A DNA stretch of 33,566 nt. Origin: Chryseobacterium gleum (GTDB lineage: Bacteria; Bacteroidota; Bacteroidia; Flavobacteriales; Schleiferiaceae). The notes beneath the pieces were generated by a model that saw only the letters and a program-made list of their open reading frames with translations, was not told the origin of the DNA and ran no database searches. Both the position numbers and the translations under genes were made by a program. Below are positions 11,401 through 18,233 of the stretch, piece by piece (the stretch's first letter is position 1; each line of letters begins with the position of its first letter). The DNA is taken from positions 1-33,566 of the forward strand of contig CAMCXO010000027.1 in the NCBI GenBank assembly GCA_945883565.1, given 5' to 3'.

Positions 11401-12777
11401 GAAGATGGAAATGTGGCCAATACCGAAATTGTAATCGGTAGAACAGGTGAAATGCGTTTAGTTGATGATAACACTGGCATTACACTTATGACTGCCATTC
11501 TTCCCTATGGCTCAACCATGCGTGTTAAAGACCGTTCTAAACTCAAGAAAGGAGAAGTAATTTGTGAGTGGGACCCTTGGAATGCCGTAATAATCGCTGA
11601 AGTATCGGGTGTTATTGCTTACGAAGACATTGAGCAGGGTTATACCTATAGGGTTGAAATTGACGAGCAAACCGGCTTCCAAGAAAAGGTTATTTCTGAG
11701 TCAAGAAATAAAAAGCTTATACCAACCTTATTGATTAAAGACGAATCGGGTAATACACTAAAATCCTATAACCTTCCAGTTGGAGCCCACTTGGTTGTAG
11801 AAGATGGAGAGACTATTAAAGTAGGTAAAGCTTTAGTGAAAATCCCTAGAAAGAGTGCGAAGGCCGGTGATATTACGGGTGGTTTACCTCGAGTAACCGA
11901 GCTCTTTGAAGCTCGTAATCCATCTAATCCCGCAGTAGTGAGTGAAATTGATGGCATCGTAAGCTACGGTAAAATCAAACGTGGCAATCGCGAAATTATG
12001 GTCGAATCTAAGACCGGCGAGGTGCGTAAATATCTTATTAACCTGAGCAAGCAAATATTGGTGCAAGAAAACGACTTTGTGAAGGCTGGAATGCCACTTA
12101 GTGATGGCGCCATCACTCCAAGTGATATTTTGGCCATTCAAGGACCAACCAAAGTACAAGAGTATTTGGTTAACGAAGTTCAAGAAGTGTATCGTTTGCA
12201 AGGTGTAAAAATCAACGACAAACACTTCGAGGTAATCGTTCGCCAAATGATGCGCAAAGTGGAAATCAACGACCCAGGCGACACCATGTTCTTAGAGGGC
12301 CATTTGGTGCATAGCAACGATTTCATCGAACAAAATGACTGGATTTATGACAAAAAGGTTATTATGGACGCTGGTGATTCAGCGAATCTTAAAGCTGGAC
12401 AAATTGTTACTTCCAGACAGTTGCGAGACGAAAACTCATTGTTAAAACGCAATGACAAAAAGCTTGTTGAAGCAAGAGATGCACAACCCGCAACCGCTAC
12501 GACCATGTTGCAGGGTATCACCCGCGCTTCTTTGCAAACCAAATCGTTTATATCTGCGGCTTCATTCCAAGAGACCACCAAAGTATTGAACGAGGCAGCC
12601 GTTAGTGCCAAACGAGATACTCTTGAGGGTCTTAAAGAGAACGTAATCGTGGGGCATAAAATTCCAGCAGGTACTGGACTCAAGCGTTACGACAAGTATA
12701 TTGTTGGCTCACTTGAAGAATATGAGCGCATGATGTTAAATAAACAAAAAGAAGAATCATTAACCGAGATTAACTGA
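8461..12777 (+). CDS. rpoC: DNA-directed RNA polymerase subunit beta'
   Basis: The beta' subunit carries the active-site magnesium and the clamp. The length of 1438 residues is in the Bacteroidota range. The active-site loop NADFDGD is at 477-483, with Asp479, 481 and 483 chelating Mg. The N-terminal zinc ribbon uses Cys68, Cys70, Cys83 and Cys86. The second zinc site uses Cys826, Cys900, Cys907 and Cys910. The trigger-loop region contains [20 protein letters not shown], with a Gly/Ser-rich stretch in place of the usual sequence around it. The rudder, bridge-helix and lid regions look complete. The stop TGA (12775-12777) is 1 nt before the next ATG, so translation of the DUF3467 gene is probably coupled to rpoC. 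Confidence 0.98.
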   Translation: MPIRNTDKNSNPGGFGSITISLSSPEDVLAKSSGEVLKPETINYRTHKPERDGLFCERIFGPVKDYECFCGKYKRIRYKGIVCDRCGVEVTEKKVRRERIGHINLVVPVAHIWYFRSLPNKIGYLLGLPSKKLDMVIYYERYVVIQQGLATKPDGSVLDYMEFLTEEEYLEILDRLPQENNYLDDNDPNKFIAKMGADALIALLERTKLDELSYDLRHKASTETSQQRKQEALKRLQVVEAFRDANLSMVNKPEWMVMKIIPVIPPELRPLVPLDGGRFATSDLNDLYRRVIIRNNRLKRLLEIKAPEVILRNEKRMLQEAVDSLFDNTRKASAVKTESNRALKSLSDSLKGKQGRFRQNLLGKRVDYSARSVIVVGPELHLHECGLPKNMAAELYKPFIIRKLIERGIVKTVKSAKKIIDKRDPVVWDILENVMKGHPVLLNRAPTLHRLGIQAFQPKLIEGKAIQLHPLVCTAFNADFDGDQMAVHLPLGPAAILEAQILMLASHNILNPANGSPITVPSQDMVLGLYYMTKARKSTDEKPVKGEGMVFYSPEEVEIAFNERRVDLHAIIKVKHRVEENGALSIRLIETTVGRVLFNQVVPVQVGFIDAILTKKALRDIIAGILKKTNVASTAKFLDDMKNLGFQTAFRGGLSFSLENIIIPNEKDSLVKDANEQIEGILSSYNMGLITNNERYNQVIDVWTNTNARLTERAMYYLSNDDQGFNPIFMMLDSGARGSKEQIRQLSGMRGLMAKPQKSGSGGGEIIENPIISNFKEGLSILEYFISTHGARKGLADTALKTADAGYLTRRLVDVAQDVIINEEDCGTLRGLEVSALKKNEEVVEPLKDRIVGRVSLHDVINPLNGVRIVESGALISDQMADAIEASPIEIVEVRSALTCESKRGICAKCYGRNLATGKMVQIGEAVGVIAAQSIGEPGTQLTLRTFHVGGTAGNVAEESKLIAKFDGILETDELRTVISEDGNVANTEIVIGRTGEMRLVDDNTGITLMTAILPYGSTMRVKDRSKLKKGEVICEWDPWNAVIIAEVSGVIAYEDIEQGYTYRVEIDEQTGFQEKVISESRNKKLIPTLLIKDESGNTLKSYNLPVGAHLVVEDGETIKVGKALVKIPRKSAKAGDITGGLPRVTELFEARNPSNPAVVSEIDGIVSYGKIKRGNREIMVESKTGEVRKYLINLSKQILVQENDFVKAGMPLSDGAITPSDILAIQGPTKVQEYLVNEVQEVYRLQGVKINDKHFEVIVRQMMRKVEINDPGDTMFLEGHLVHSNDFIEQNDWIYDKKVIMDAGDSANLKAGQIVTSRQLRDENSLLKRNDKKLVEARDAQPATATTMLQGITRASLQTKSFISAASFQETTKVLNEAAVSAKRDTLEGLKENVIVGHKIPAGTGLKRYDKYIVGSLEEYERMMLNKQKEESLTEIN

Positions 12778-12778
12778 T

Positions 12779-13099
12779 ATGGACGAGCATAACTCTTACC
12801 AACAAGGCCAAATCAATATTGAAATTCAAGAGGAGGTGGCTGGAGGTGTATACTCAAACCTCGCGGTAGTTAATCATTCTAATTCTGAGTTTGTTCTCGA
12901 TTTTGTTCAAGTCATGCCAGGAGTTCCTAAAGCTAGGGTTCGAAGCCGAATAATTTTAACGCCTCAACATATGAAGCGCCTGGTTAAGGCTCTTCAAGAT
13001 AATGTAATGCGTTTTGAACAAGCCTTTGGTGAAATTGAAGATCAGGCAAGCCAAATGCCAAACGTTGGTATGCCTTTTGGCCCAACAGGTCAGGCTTAA
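12779..13099 (+). CDS. DUF3467 family protein coupled to rpoC
   Basis: This is a small acidic protein of 106 residues with no signal peptide or membrane segment. I recognise the DUF3467 pattern: an N-terminal strand region (INIEIQEEVAGGVYSNLAVV), then HSNSEFVLDFVQVMPGVPKARVRSRIILTPQHMKRL and a C-terminal helix, ending in a Gln/Pro/Gly-rich tail. The biochemical function is unknown. The start is 1 nt after the rpoC stop and the operon terminator lies just downstream, so it is the last gene of the nusG-rpoC unit. From memory this linkage recurs in Bacteroidota. Tight coupling to rpoC suggests a role with RNA polymerase or its assembly, but that is inference. Confidence 0.88.
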   Translation: MDEHNSYQQGQINIEIQEEVAGGVYSNLAVVNHSNSEFVLDFVQVMPGVPKARVRSRIILTPQHMKRLVKALQDNVMRFEQAFGEIEDQASQMPNVGMPFGPTGQA

Positions 13100-13117
13100 G
13101 GCCAATGCTTAAAAGTT

Positions 13118-13154
13118 AAAACCGCTTTACCTTTTGGTAAAGCGGTTTTTTTTA
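13118..13154 (+). terminator. Strong intrinsic terminator of the rpoBC operon
   Basis: AAAACCGCTTTACC (13118-13131) and GGTAAAGCGGTTTT form a perfect 14-bp stem closed by the loop TTTT (13132-13135). A run of T residues follows to 13153. It begins 19 nt after the DUF3467 stop and ends the long ribosomal protein/polymerase unit. Confidence 0.95.
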
Positions 13155-13258
13155 TACTAATGCTTATCCATTGTAGGGCTTTTATCTTCAATCCCTTTTT
13201 TAATTTATTAAATGATGAAAATATTTTCGGTTACTATTCAATTTATAAAAACAAATAA

Positions 13259-13278
13259 AATCCCTTAAAGAGGGGATT
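13259..13278 (-). terminator. Hairpin upstream of the YegP-like gene, possible minus-strand terminator
   Basis: AATCCCTT (13259-13266) and AGGGGATT (13271-13278) form an 8-bp stem around the loop AAAG. On the minus strand the stem is followed by TTATTTGTTTTT, which looks like a terminator tail. On the plus strand only GTTTTC follows. It could stop antisense transcripts that run past the amylase gene toward rpoC. The rest of the 219-nt gap 13100-13318 is A/T-rich, with a possible weak promoter (TTG at 13277-13279, CACTTTTA at 13300-13307). Confidence 0.4.
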
Positions 13279-13318
13279 GTTTTCAGCATTTTAAAAACCC
13301 ACTTTTAACAAAAAAAAC

Positions 13319-13684
13319 ATGGCAAGATTTGTAATTTATCTCGAAAACAGTACTTACCACTTTGAACTTGAAGGGGCTCATGACGAAGACATTTTAATGG
13401 TAGGCGAATTGTTGTACAGCACCCTTCAGGAAACCGAAGAGGCGATTGACTTAGTAATTTCTGATGGAGACGACATTACTTGTTACGGAAAGGACCCCAA
13501 ACCAAAACGCCGAAAAAAGAACCCCAAAGGCGCTTACTATTACCATTTTATTCTAAAGAACTCACAAATACATGTTGGGACGAGTATGCCATTTGCCGAT
13601 GAAGCCCAATGCGATTTAGGCATTCAAAACTGCATCGATGCATTAAGTGGTACTCTCGACCCAACTGTGGTGGTTGAACTTTAG
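13319..13684 (+). CDS. Small two-repeat protein, probably YegP-like (DUF1508)
   Basis: The 121-residue protein has no signal peptide or membrane segment. Two halves look like a duplicated short beta-beta-beta-alpha unit. One is about residues 12-47 (YHFELEG, then LLYSTLQETEEAIDLV). The other is about 70-112 (AYYYHFILKNSQIHVGTS, then FADEAQCDLGIQNCIDAL). A basic linker (PKPKRRKKNPK) joins them. This resembles the tandem layout of YegP, in which each repeat ends in a helix of the type GIxSV. The match is by eye and weak; YegP function is itself not established. The gene stands alone between the rpoBC terminator and a convergent amylase, with stop codons 2 nt apart. Its transcript probably ends in the hairpin at 13715-13754. 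Confidence 0.75.
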   Translation: MARFVIYLENSTYHFELEGAHDEDILMVGELLYSTLQETEEAIDLVISDGDDITCYGKDPKPKRRKKNPKGAYYYHFILKNSQIHVGTSMPFADEAQCDLGIQNCIDALSGTLDPTVVVEL

Positions 13685-13686
13685 GG

Positions 13687-15555
13687 TCATCTGTTTACAT
13701 AAACATCGAAGCTTAAAGCGGGTATTACATTGGTAGTACCCGCTTTTATTTTATAATTTCCGAATAGGCTAGTTAACTCTTTGTCGCCAGAAAGTATCTC
13801 TTTGAAGCGGTTAAAGTCAATGTTCTTTTCTACTTCCGAACGGTTTAGAACACACATCATAATATCATCTTCATAGGTCCAGAAATAAACGTAGATGCCA
13901 TCAATTGGAACAAAGTGAACAAATTTTCCGGAAAACAAATGAGGAGATTGTTTTCTGAAGTTGGCTAATGTCCTGATATAATTGAAAGCATCTTCCTCAT
14001 CAGGCATACGTCCTGCAGATTCAAATTTATTCACGGTATCTTCAGACCAACCGCCAGGGAAATCTTGACGAATTACACCATGACTAGCCGTTTCTTTCAT
14101 CAATATTTCACTCCCATAATACACGCATGGAATGCCTCTAGATGTAAGTAACACGCCCATAGCCAACTTCCATTTGCTGAAATCTTGGTTAAGTTGCCCA
14201 TAAACACGAGCCAAATCGTGATTGTCTATAAACGTTACTAGCTTTTCGGGATGGGTGTACATCCAATCGCCTACCAAGCTCATATATAACTTACCTAATC
14301 CTTTGTCCCACTCGGCAGGTTCTTTGGCCATTTCTACTGCTGAAAAACAAAACTGAAAATCGAGCACAGAGGGTAATAAGCTGGTCTTTTTGCCTAAAGC
14401 CGGATTGCTGGTAAACCCACCTTGAATTTGATGGCCGCTAACCCAAATCTCACCAGTCATAAAAAAGTCAGGGTACACTTTGTGAACAGCCATAATCATG
14501 CGATTCATGAATTCTTGGTCGGGATAAGCATAAGTATCTATGCGCAAACCATCTAAACCAGCAGTAGTTATCCACCAAATGGTATTTTGAATCATGTAAC
14601 GAGCTAAATGTGGGTCGCGCTGATTTAAATCAGGCATTGTTGGCACGAACCAACCATCTTGAAAATGCTTGGTGTCGTATTCAGAAGCGTGGGGATCAAC
14701 AAAAACCTCTGCCCTGTAATTGGTTTGGGTGTACTCTGGCCAGTGGTTAATCCAGTTTTTAAAGGGAGGATTGGTATGAAAAGGATGCATACTTCCACAG
14801 TGGTTAAAAACCACATCCATAATAAGTTTCATGTTACGCGCATGCAATTTTTCTCCTAACTCAACAAATTGAAGATTGCTTCCAAAGCGTGGGTCAACAG
14901 TGTAAAAGTCTGTTATAGCATAGCCGTGATAACTTTCTTTTGGTTGATTGTTTTCTAGCAAAGGACAATTCCAAACAGTCGTTATACCCAAATCCTCTAA
15001 ATAGTCGAGCTTATTTAATATACCCTGGATATCACCACCATGTCGGCCAAAAGGTGCTTTTCGGTCTATTGTAGACTCATTCAAGTTCTTGAACGCATCA
15101 TTCTTAGGGTCGCCATTGACAAACCTATCGGGGCTTATTAAATAAACAACATCGGCCGAATGAGGCGATTGAGGGCTGTAATTGGACTTTGGTTTAATGG
15201 ACCATGTGTGACCCTTTTTTCGGCTTTTATCAGCCTTTAAAACGTATTCACCTGGTTCTACATTCTTGTTTAGCCAAATGGTTGCCAACAAATAATTGGC
15301 CGACTCACTGGGTTTCCACCCAATTAACTGCGCCCCATTGGGGCCATCCAGACTTAAATTCTGCACTTTGTCGAGATTTTCACCGTAGACCAACAGCTCC
15401 AAAGTGTCTACATTCAATCCTGTAAACCAGTTCGGCGGATCTATACGATTTATACTTTGGCCATTTAAAGAGGTTGATAACCCCCCAATAACCAGCATTC
15501 CCAAACAATTTTTCACAAAATGATTTACATCATACATTCTCTTCACCTTTTTCAT
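13687..15555 (-). CDS. Secreted GH13 alpha-amylase / cyclomaltodextrinase-type glycosidase
   Basis: This enzyme should hydrolyse alpha-1,4 glucans such as starch, maltodextrins or cyclodextrins. Numbered from the chosen ATG (622 residues), a signal peptide (about 1-33, ending LSTSLNGQ) precedes an N-terminal Ig-like module of the Cyc-maltodext_N type. The TIM barrel follows, with region I DVVFNH, nucleophile Asp340 (GLDGLRIDTYA), acid/base Glu369 (MTGEIWV) and Asp447 (FIDNHD). A C-terminal beta domain of the cyclomaltodextrinase type ends the protein. There is no T9SS sorting tail, so it is probably periplasmic. The open frame extends to 15624, overlapping the divergent gene, so 15555 is preferred. 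An ATG at 15537, with an AGGTGA-like sequence upstream, is also possible. It is divergent from a starch-binding-like protein with a shared palindrome between. Confidence 0.93.
   Translation of the reverse strand: MKKVKRMYDVNHFVKNCLGMLVIGGLSTSLNGQSINRIDPPNWFTGLNVDTLELLVYGENLDKVQNLSLDGPNGAQLIGWKPSESANYLLATIWLNKNVEPGEYVLKADKSRKKGHTWSIKPKSNYSPQSPHSADVVYLISPDRFVNGDPKNDAFKNLNESTIDRKAPFGRHGGDIQGILNKLDYLEDLGITTVWNCPLLENNQPKESYHGYAITDFYTVDPRFGSNLQFVELGEKLHARNMKLIMDVVFNHCGSMHPFHTNPPFKNWINHWPEYTQTNYRAEVFVDPHASEYDTKHFQDGWFVPTMPDLNQRDPHLARYMIQNTIWWITTAGLDGLRIDTYAYPDQEFMNRMIMAVHKVYPDFFMTGEIWVSGHQIQGGFTSNPALGKKTSLLPSVLDFQFCFSAVEMAKEPAEWDKGLGKLYMSLVGDWMYTHPEKLVTFIDNHDLARVYGQLNQDFSKWKLAMGVLLTSRGIPCVYYGSEILMKETASHGVIRQDFPGGWSEDTVNKFESAGRMPDEEDAFNYIRTLANFRKQSPHLFSGKFVHFVPIDGIYVYFWTYEDDIMMCVLNRSEVEKNIDFNRFKEILSGDKELTSLFGNYKIKAGTTNVIPALSFDVYVNR
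13715..13754 (+). terminator. Plus-strand terminator embedded in the 3' end of the opposing amylase gene
   Basis: AAAGCGGGTA (13715-13724) and TACCCGCTTT (13737-13746) form a perfect 10-bp stem with a 12-nt loop. TATTTTAT follows on the plus strand. The stem begins 31 nt after the stop of the YegP-like gene. On the minus strand the same bases encode the amylase residues KAGTTNVIPAL, and no T run follows there. It therefore acts for the plus-strand gene only. Confidence 0.7.
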
Positions 15556-15562
15556 ACTTTTG

Positions 15563-15585
15563 ACTATTGTAAAGTTTACACTAAG
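15563..15585. promoter_or_regulatory. Palindrome in the amylase / starch-binding protein divergent promoter region
   Basis: TGTAAA-G-TTTACA occupies 15568-15580 and is a perfect 13-bp palindrome with one central base. With one mismatch on each side it extends to TA at 15565-15566 and TA at 15582-15583. It lies 12 nt upstream of the amylase ATG and 25 nt upstream of the plus-strand ATG. LacI-family operators often read TGTAAA-CG-TTTACA, so this could be a shared operator controlled by maltose or starch. No regulator gene is in the window. I see no convincing TAnnTTTG element for either gene here. Confidence 0.5.
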
Positions 15586-15605
15586 TAACCCAAAACTCAG
15601 CAAAA

Positions 15606-16937
15606 ATGAAGAAACTCTACGCAACTGCGGCAGTTTTATTTGCCGCCATCATTGCGAATGCACAAGTGAACCTCACTTTTCAGGTTGACATGCAAAATCA
15701 AACCGTAGGCGCCGATGGCGTTCACGTTGCCGGAAGCTTTCAGGCAGCAGCCGGTTTTCCAGGCGATTGGGATCCAGCTACCACTGCTTTAACAGACCCA
15801 GATGGTGATAACATTTACGAGGTAACTGTAAGCGTTCCTGCAGGTACTTACCAGTATAAGTTTGTTAATGGCAATGCATGGGGAAGCGACGAAAGCGTAC
15901 CGTCATCTTGTGCCGTAAGCAATAACCGTGAAGTGGTTGTGGCAGCTTCTGCTATTACCACCCCTAACGTATGTTTCGGAAGCTGTGACCCATGTCCTTC
16001 AGGACCCATTCCGGTTTTCAACATCACTTTCGAAGTGGATATGAGCACTACTTGCGATGTAGACTCTGTTGACGTAGCCGGTATGATGAATAACTGGAGT
16101 GGTGGCGATATGCTTAGAGATCCTGATGGTGATGGTATTTACAGCATCACATTACCCATCGACTCGGGCGAAGTTCAATACAAGTTCCGCCGCTATTTCC
16201 AAGGCAGCGCTAACTGGGAAGGCATTGCTAATAGAATTCATACAGCTAATGGCGTGGCCACAGTGCCTTACACCTGCTTCAATGCTACTACGGCTTGTTC
16301 GCCAGTTCCTGCTCCGGCCGATGTTACTTTCCGTGTTGACATGAGCAATGAAGCCCCTGATGCTTCTGGTATTTTCGTAATTGGTGATTTCACCTCACCA
16401 GCTTGGCAGGCCGGTGCCATTCAATTGTTGCCCGATCCAAATGCTCCAGGTTTCTACCAAGCTACCTACAATATGTGTCCAGGTACTTTCTTCTGGAAGT
16501 TTGTAAACGGTAACCCCGATCCAAACGTATCAGTTGTTGAAGTGGAAGAAGGCTTCCCAAATGGCGACAGCATTTGTAATCAGCCCAATGGTTTAGGTGG
16601 TTTTAACCGGGTTACCACCCGCACCAACAACCAGCCTTTAACTTTGGCGTATGTTTTCAACACTTGCACAGAAGTAATTGGTCTTGAGGAAGGTTTTGCA
16701 ACTCAATACATCGAAGTATACCCAAATCCTGTAAATGGTGTTTCGCACATCAATTTGGGCAATGGCGAGTTGTATAATGTGAGCATCTACGACATGAGCG
16801 GCCGTCAGGTATTAAATTTAGGCGAGCGCAATGGTGAAGTAGAAATTAATGGCAACACTTTAAAAAGTGGTATTTACTTGGTAAACATCGTTCGCAAGAA
16901 CGGTGAAACCCGTACCACCCGCTTTGTGGTTCAATAA
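15606..16937 (+). CDS. T9SS-exported protein with three starch-binding-like modules
   Basis: The protein has 443 residues. A signal peptide (1-20, ending ANAQ) is followed by three related modules at about 21-124, 138-231 and 238-354. Each opens with a VDM motif (FQVDM, FEVDM, FRVDM). Modules 1 and 2 share DPDGD-IY then a YKF motif; module 3 has a diverged version with FFWKFVNGN. This pattern fits the CBM20/CBM48-like beta-sandwich that binds starch or glycogen. Cysteines are frequent, suggesting disulfides outside the cytoplasm. Residues 368-443 form a type A T9SS sorting domain (VYPNP, then a KSGIYLVNI motif), so the protein should end up on the cell surface or be released. No catalytic domain is present. 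The divergent amylase suggests it captures glucans on the surface for that enzyme. Confidence 0.88.
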   Translation: MKKLYATAAVLFAAIIANAQVNLTFQVDMQNQTVGADGVHVAGSFQAAAGFPGDWDPATTALTDPDGDNIYEVTVSVPAGTYQYKFVNGNAWGSDESVPSSCAVSNNREVVVAASAITTPNVCFGSCDPCPSGPIPVFNITFEVDMSTTCDVDSVDVAGMMNNWSGGDMLRDPDGDGIYSITLPIDSGEVQYKFRRYFQGSANWEGIANRIHTANGVATVPYTCFNATTACSPVPAPADVTFRVDMSNEAPDASGIFVIGDFTSPAWQAGAIQLLPDPNAPGFYQATYNMCPGTFFWKFVNGNPDPNVSVVEVEEGFPNGDSICNQPNGLGGFNRVTTRTNNQPLTLAYVFNTCTEVIGLEEGFATQYIEVYPNPVNGVSHINLGNGELYNVSIYDMSGRQVLNLGERNGEVEINGNTLKSGIYLVNIVRKNGETRTTRFVVQ

Positions 16938-16959
16938 TTGGAATTTTAGTCTTATTTGG

Positions 16960-16995
16960 AATAGCCGCCCATTCGGGCGGCTATTTTGTTTTTAG
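16960..16995 (+). terminator. Intrinsic terminator after the starch-binding-like gene
   Basis: AATAGCCGCCC (16960-16970) and GGGCGGCTATT (16975-16985) form an 11-bp perfect stem with the loop ATTC, followed by TTGTTTTT. It separates this gene from prfB. It also argues against a prfB start at the in-frame TTG at 16986, which lies within the terminator. Confidence 0.93.
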
Positions 16996-17035
16996 TCCGT
17001 TTTATTTATTTACTCATTTTGATTGGGCTAGTATC

Positions 17036-17043
17036 TATTTTTG
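17036..17043 (+). promoter_or_regulatory. Promoter -7 element of prfB (TATTTTTG)
   Basis: TATTTTTG matches the Bacteroidota -7 consensus TAnnTTTG exactly and lies between the preceding terminator and the prfB ATG at 17049. The nearest TTG-like -33 candidate (TTTTG ending at 17021) is 14 nt away, shorter than the usual 17-23. Only 5 nt separate the box from the ATG, so the message would be leaderless or nearly so. Confidence 0.5.
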
Positions 17044-17048
17044 CCCCT

Positions 17049-18161
17049 ATGGCAACATGGGAACACGCGAAGGAATTGGGCATGCGTTTGCAAACACTTA
17101 AATCGTATTTGCACTTAAATCAAAAGCGCATTGAAATAGCCAATTTGGAAGAAAAAACAGGCGATCCTGGTTTTTGGGACGACAACAAAGCCGCTGAATT
17201 GTTGATGAAACAATTGCGCGCTTTGCGTTTTTGGGTAAACGGATATGCCGAAGCAGAAAAACTTTATGAAGAGGTTCAAATTGGCTTCGAATTTTTAAAG
17301 GAGGGAGGTATGACCGAAGAGGAGGTAAATGCTATTTACCAAACATGCAGTGCCCGAATTGAAGAATTGGAGTTTAGAAACATGCTTTCTGAAGAAGAAG
17401 ATAAACTCAATGCCGTTTTGCAAATAACGGCTGGTGCCGGAGGAACAGAAAGCTGCGATTGGGCCTCTATGTTAATGAGGATGTATTTGATGTGGGCCGA
17501 AAGGCATGGTTATAAAGTGAGCGAAATGAATTTTCAGGAAGGCGATGTGGCTGGGGTAAAAACGGTAACACTTGAAATTGAAGGCGATTATGTTTTTGGA
17601 TACTTAAAAGGTGAAAATGGGGTACACCGTTTGGTACGTATTTCTCCTTTCGATTCAAATGCCAAACGCCACACCTCCTTTGTTTCGGTTTATGTTTATC
17701 CCATGGTCGACGATTCCATCGAGATTCTGGTAAATGCATCCGACATTGAATGGGATACTTTTAGATCTAGTGGGGCAGGGGGGCAAAATGTAAACAAGGT
17801 AGAAACCGGCGTTAGGTTAAGACACAAGCCTTCGGGTATTGTTATAGAGAATACCGAAACACGCTCACAACTTCAAAACAAAGAAAGGGCTATTCAATTG
17901 TTAAAATCTCGACTTTACGAACAAGAAATACAGGCCAGAAACGAAAAACGCGCCGCAATTGAAGCCAATAAAAAGAAAATTGAATGGGGTTCGCAAATTC
18001 GAAACTACGTTCTTCACCCTTATAAATTGGTTAAGGACGTTAGAACTTCTGTTGAAACTTCAAATACAGATGCCGTATTAAATGGCGAAATCGATATGTT
18101 CCTAAAGGCCTATCTCATGCAAGAAGGTCAAGCAGCACCGGAAGAAGAGGTGGAATTATAA
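17049..18161 (+). CDS. prfB: Peptide chain release factor 2, without programmed frameshift
   Basis: RF2 ends translation at UGA and UAA. From ATG 17049 the protein has 370 residues (MATWEHAKELGMRLQTLKSY). Both key motifs are present: SPF (in RISPFDSNAKRHTSF), which reads the stop codon, and GGQ (in SSGAGGQNVNKVETG), which triggers hydrolysis in the peptidyl transferase centre. Most bacterial prfB genes carry an in-frame UGA near codon 25, bypassed by +1 frameshifting at a CUU-UGA-C site. Here the region reads straight through as TAT TTG CAC TTA (17108-17119), so this autoregulatory switch is absent. The upstream in-frame TTG at 16986 lies inside a terminator and is rejected. A TAnnTTTG box ends 5 nt before the ATG. 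Confidence 0.95.
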   Translation: MATWEHAKELGMRLQTLKSYLHLNQKRIEIANLEEKTGDPGFWDDNKAAELLMKQLRALRFWVNGYAEAEKLYEEVQIGFEFLKEGGMTEEEVNAIYQTCSARIEELEFRNMLSEEEDKLNAVLQITAGAGGTESCDWASMLMRMYLMWAERHGYKVSEMNFQEGDVAGVKTVTLEIEGDYVFGYLKGENGVHRLVRISPFDSNAKRHTSFVSVYVYPMVDDSIEILVNASDIEWDTFRSSGAGGQNVNKVETGVRLRHKPSGIVIENTETRSQLQNKERAIQLLKSRLYEQEIQARNEKRAAIEANKKKIEWGSQIRNYVLHPYKLVKDVRTSVETSNTDAVLNGEIDMFLKAYLMQEGQAAPEEEVEL

Positions 18162-18196
18162 GTCTAAATAAACCGAAAGGCTTCTTTAAACATTCT

Positions 18197-18229
18197 TTGG
18201 CGTTATTTGGTGCAAGGCTTATACTTTTA
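18197..18229 (+). promoter_or_regulatory. Possible promoter of the SBBP/CHU_C gene
   Basis: TTG (18197-18199, within TTTGG) and TACTTTTA (18222-18229) are separated by 22 bp, within the 17-23 bp known for Bacteroidota promoters. The -7 box differs from TAnnTTTG only in its last base. It ends 4 nt before the ATG at 18234, again suggesting a very short leader. Confidence 0.45.
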
Positions 18230-18233
18230 TACC

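Noticed and set aside
15556-15624. Amylase start at 15624
   Set aside because: It would overlap the divergent gene's start and place a second hydrophobic stretch before the signal peptide. ATG 15555 or 15537 gives a normal signal peptide.
16986-17048. Upstream TTG start adding 21 hydrophobic residues to RF2
   Set aside because: The TTG lies inside the preceding terminator (stem ends at 16985). The added residues look like a membrane segment, which a cytosolic release factor would not have, and a promoter box lies at 17036-17043.
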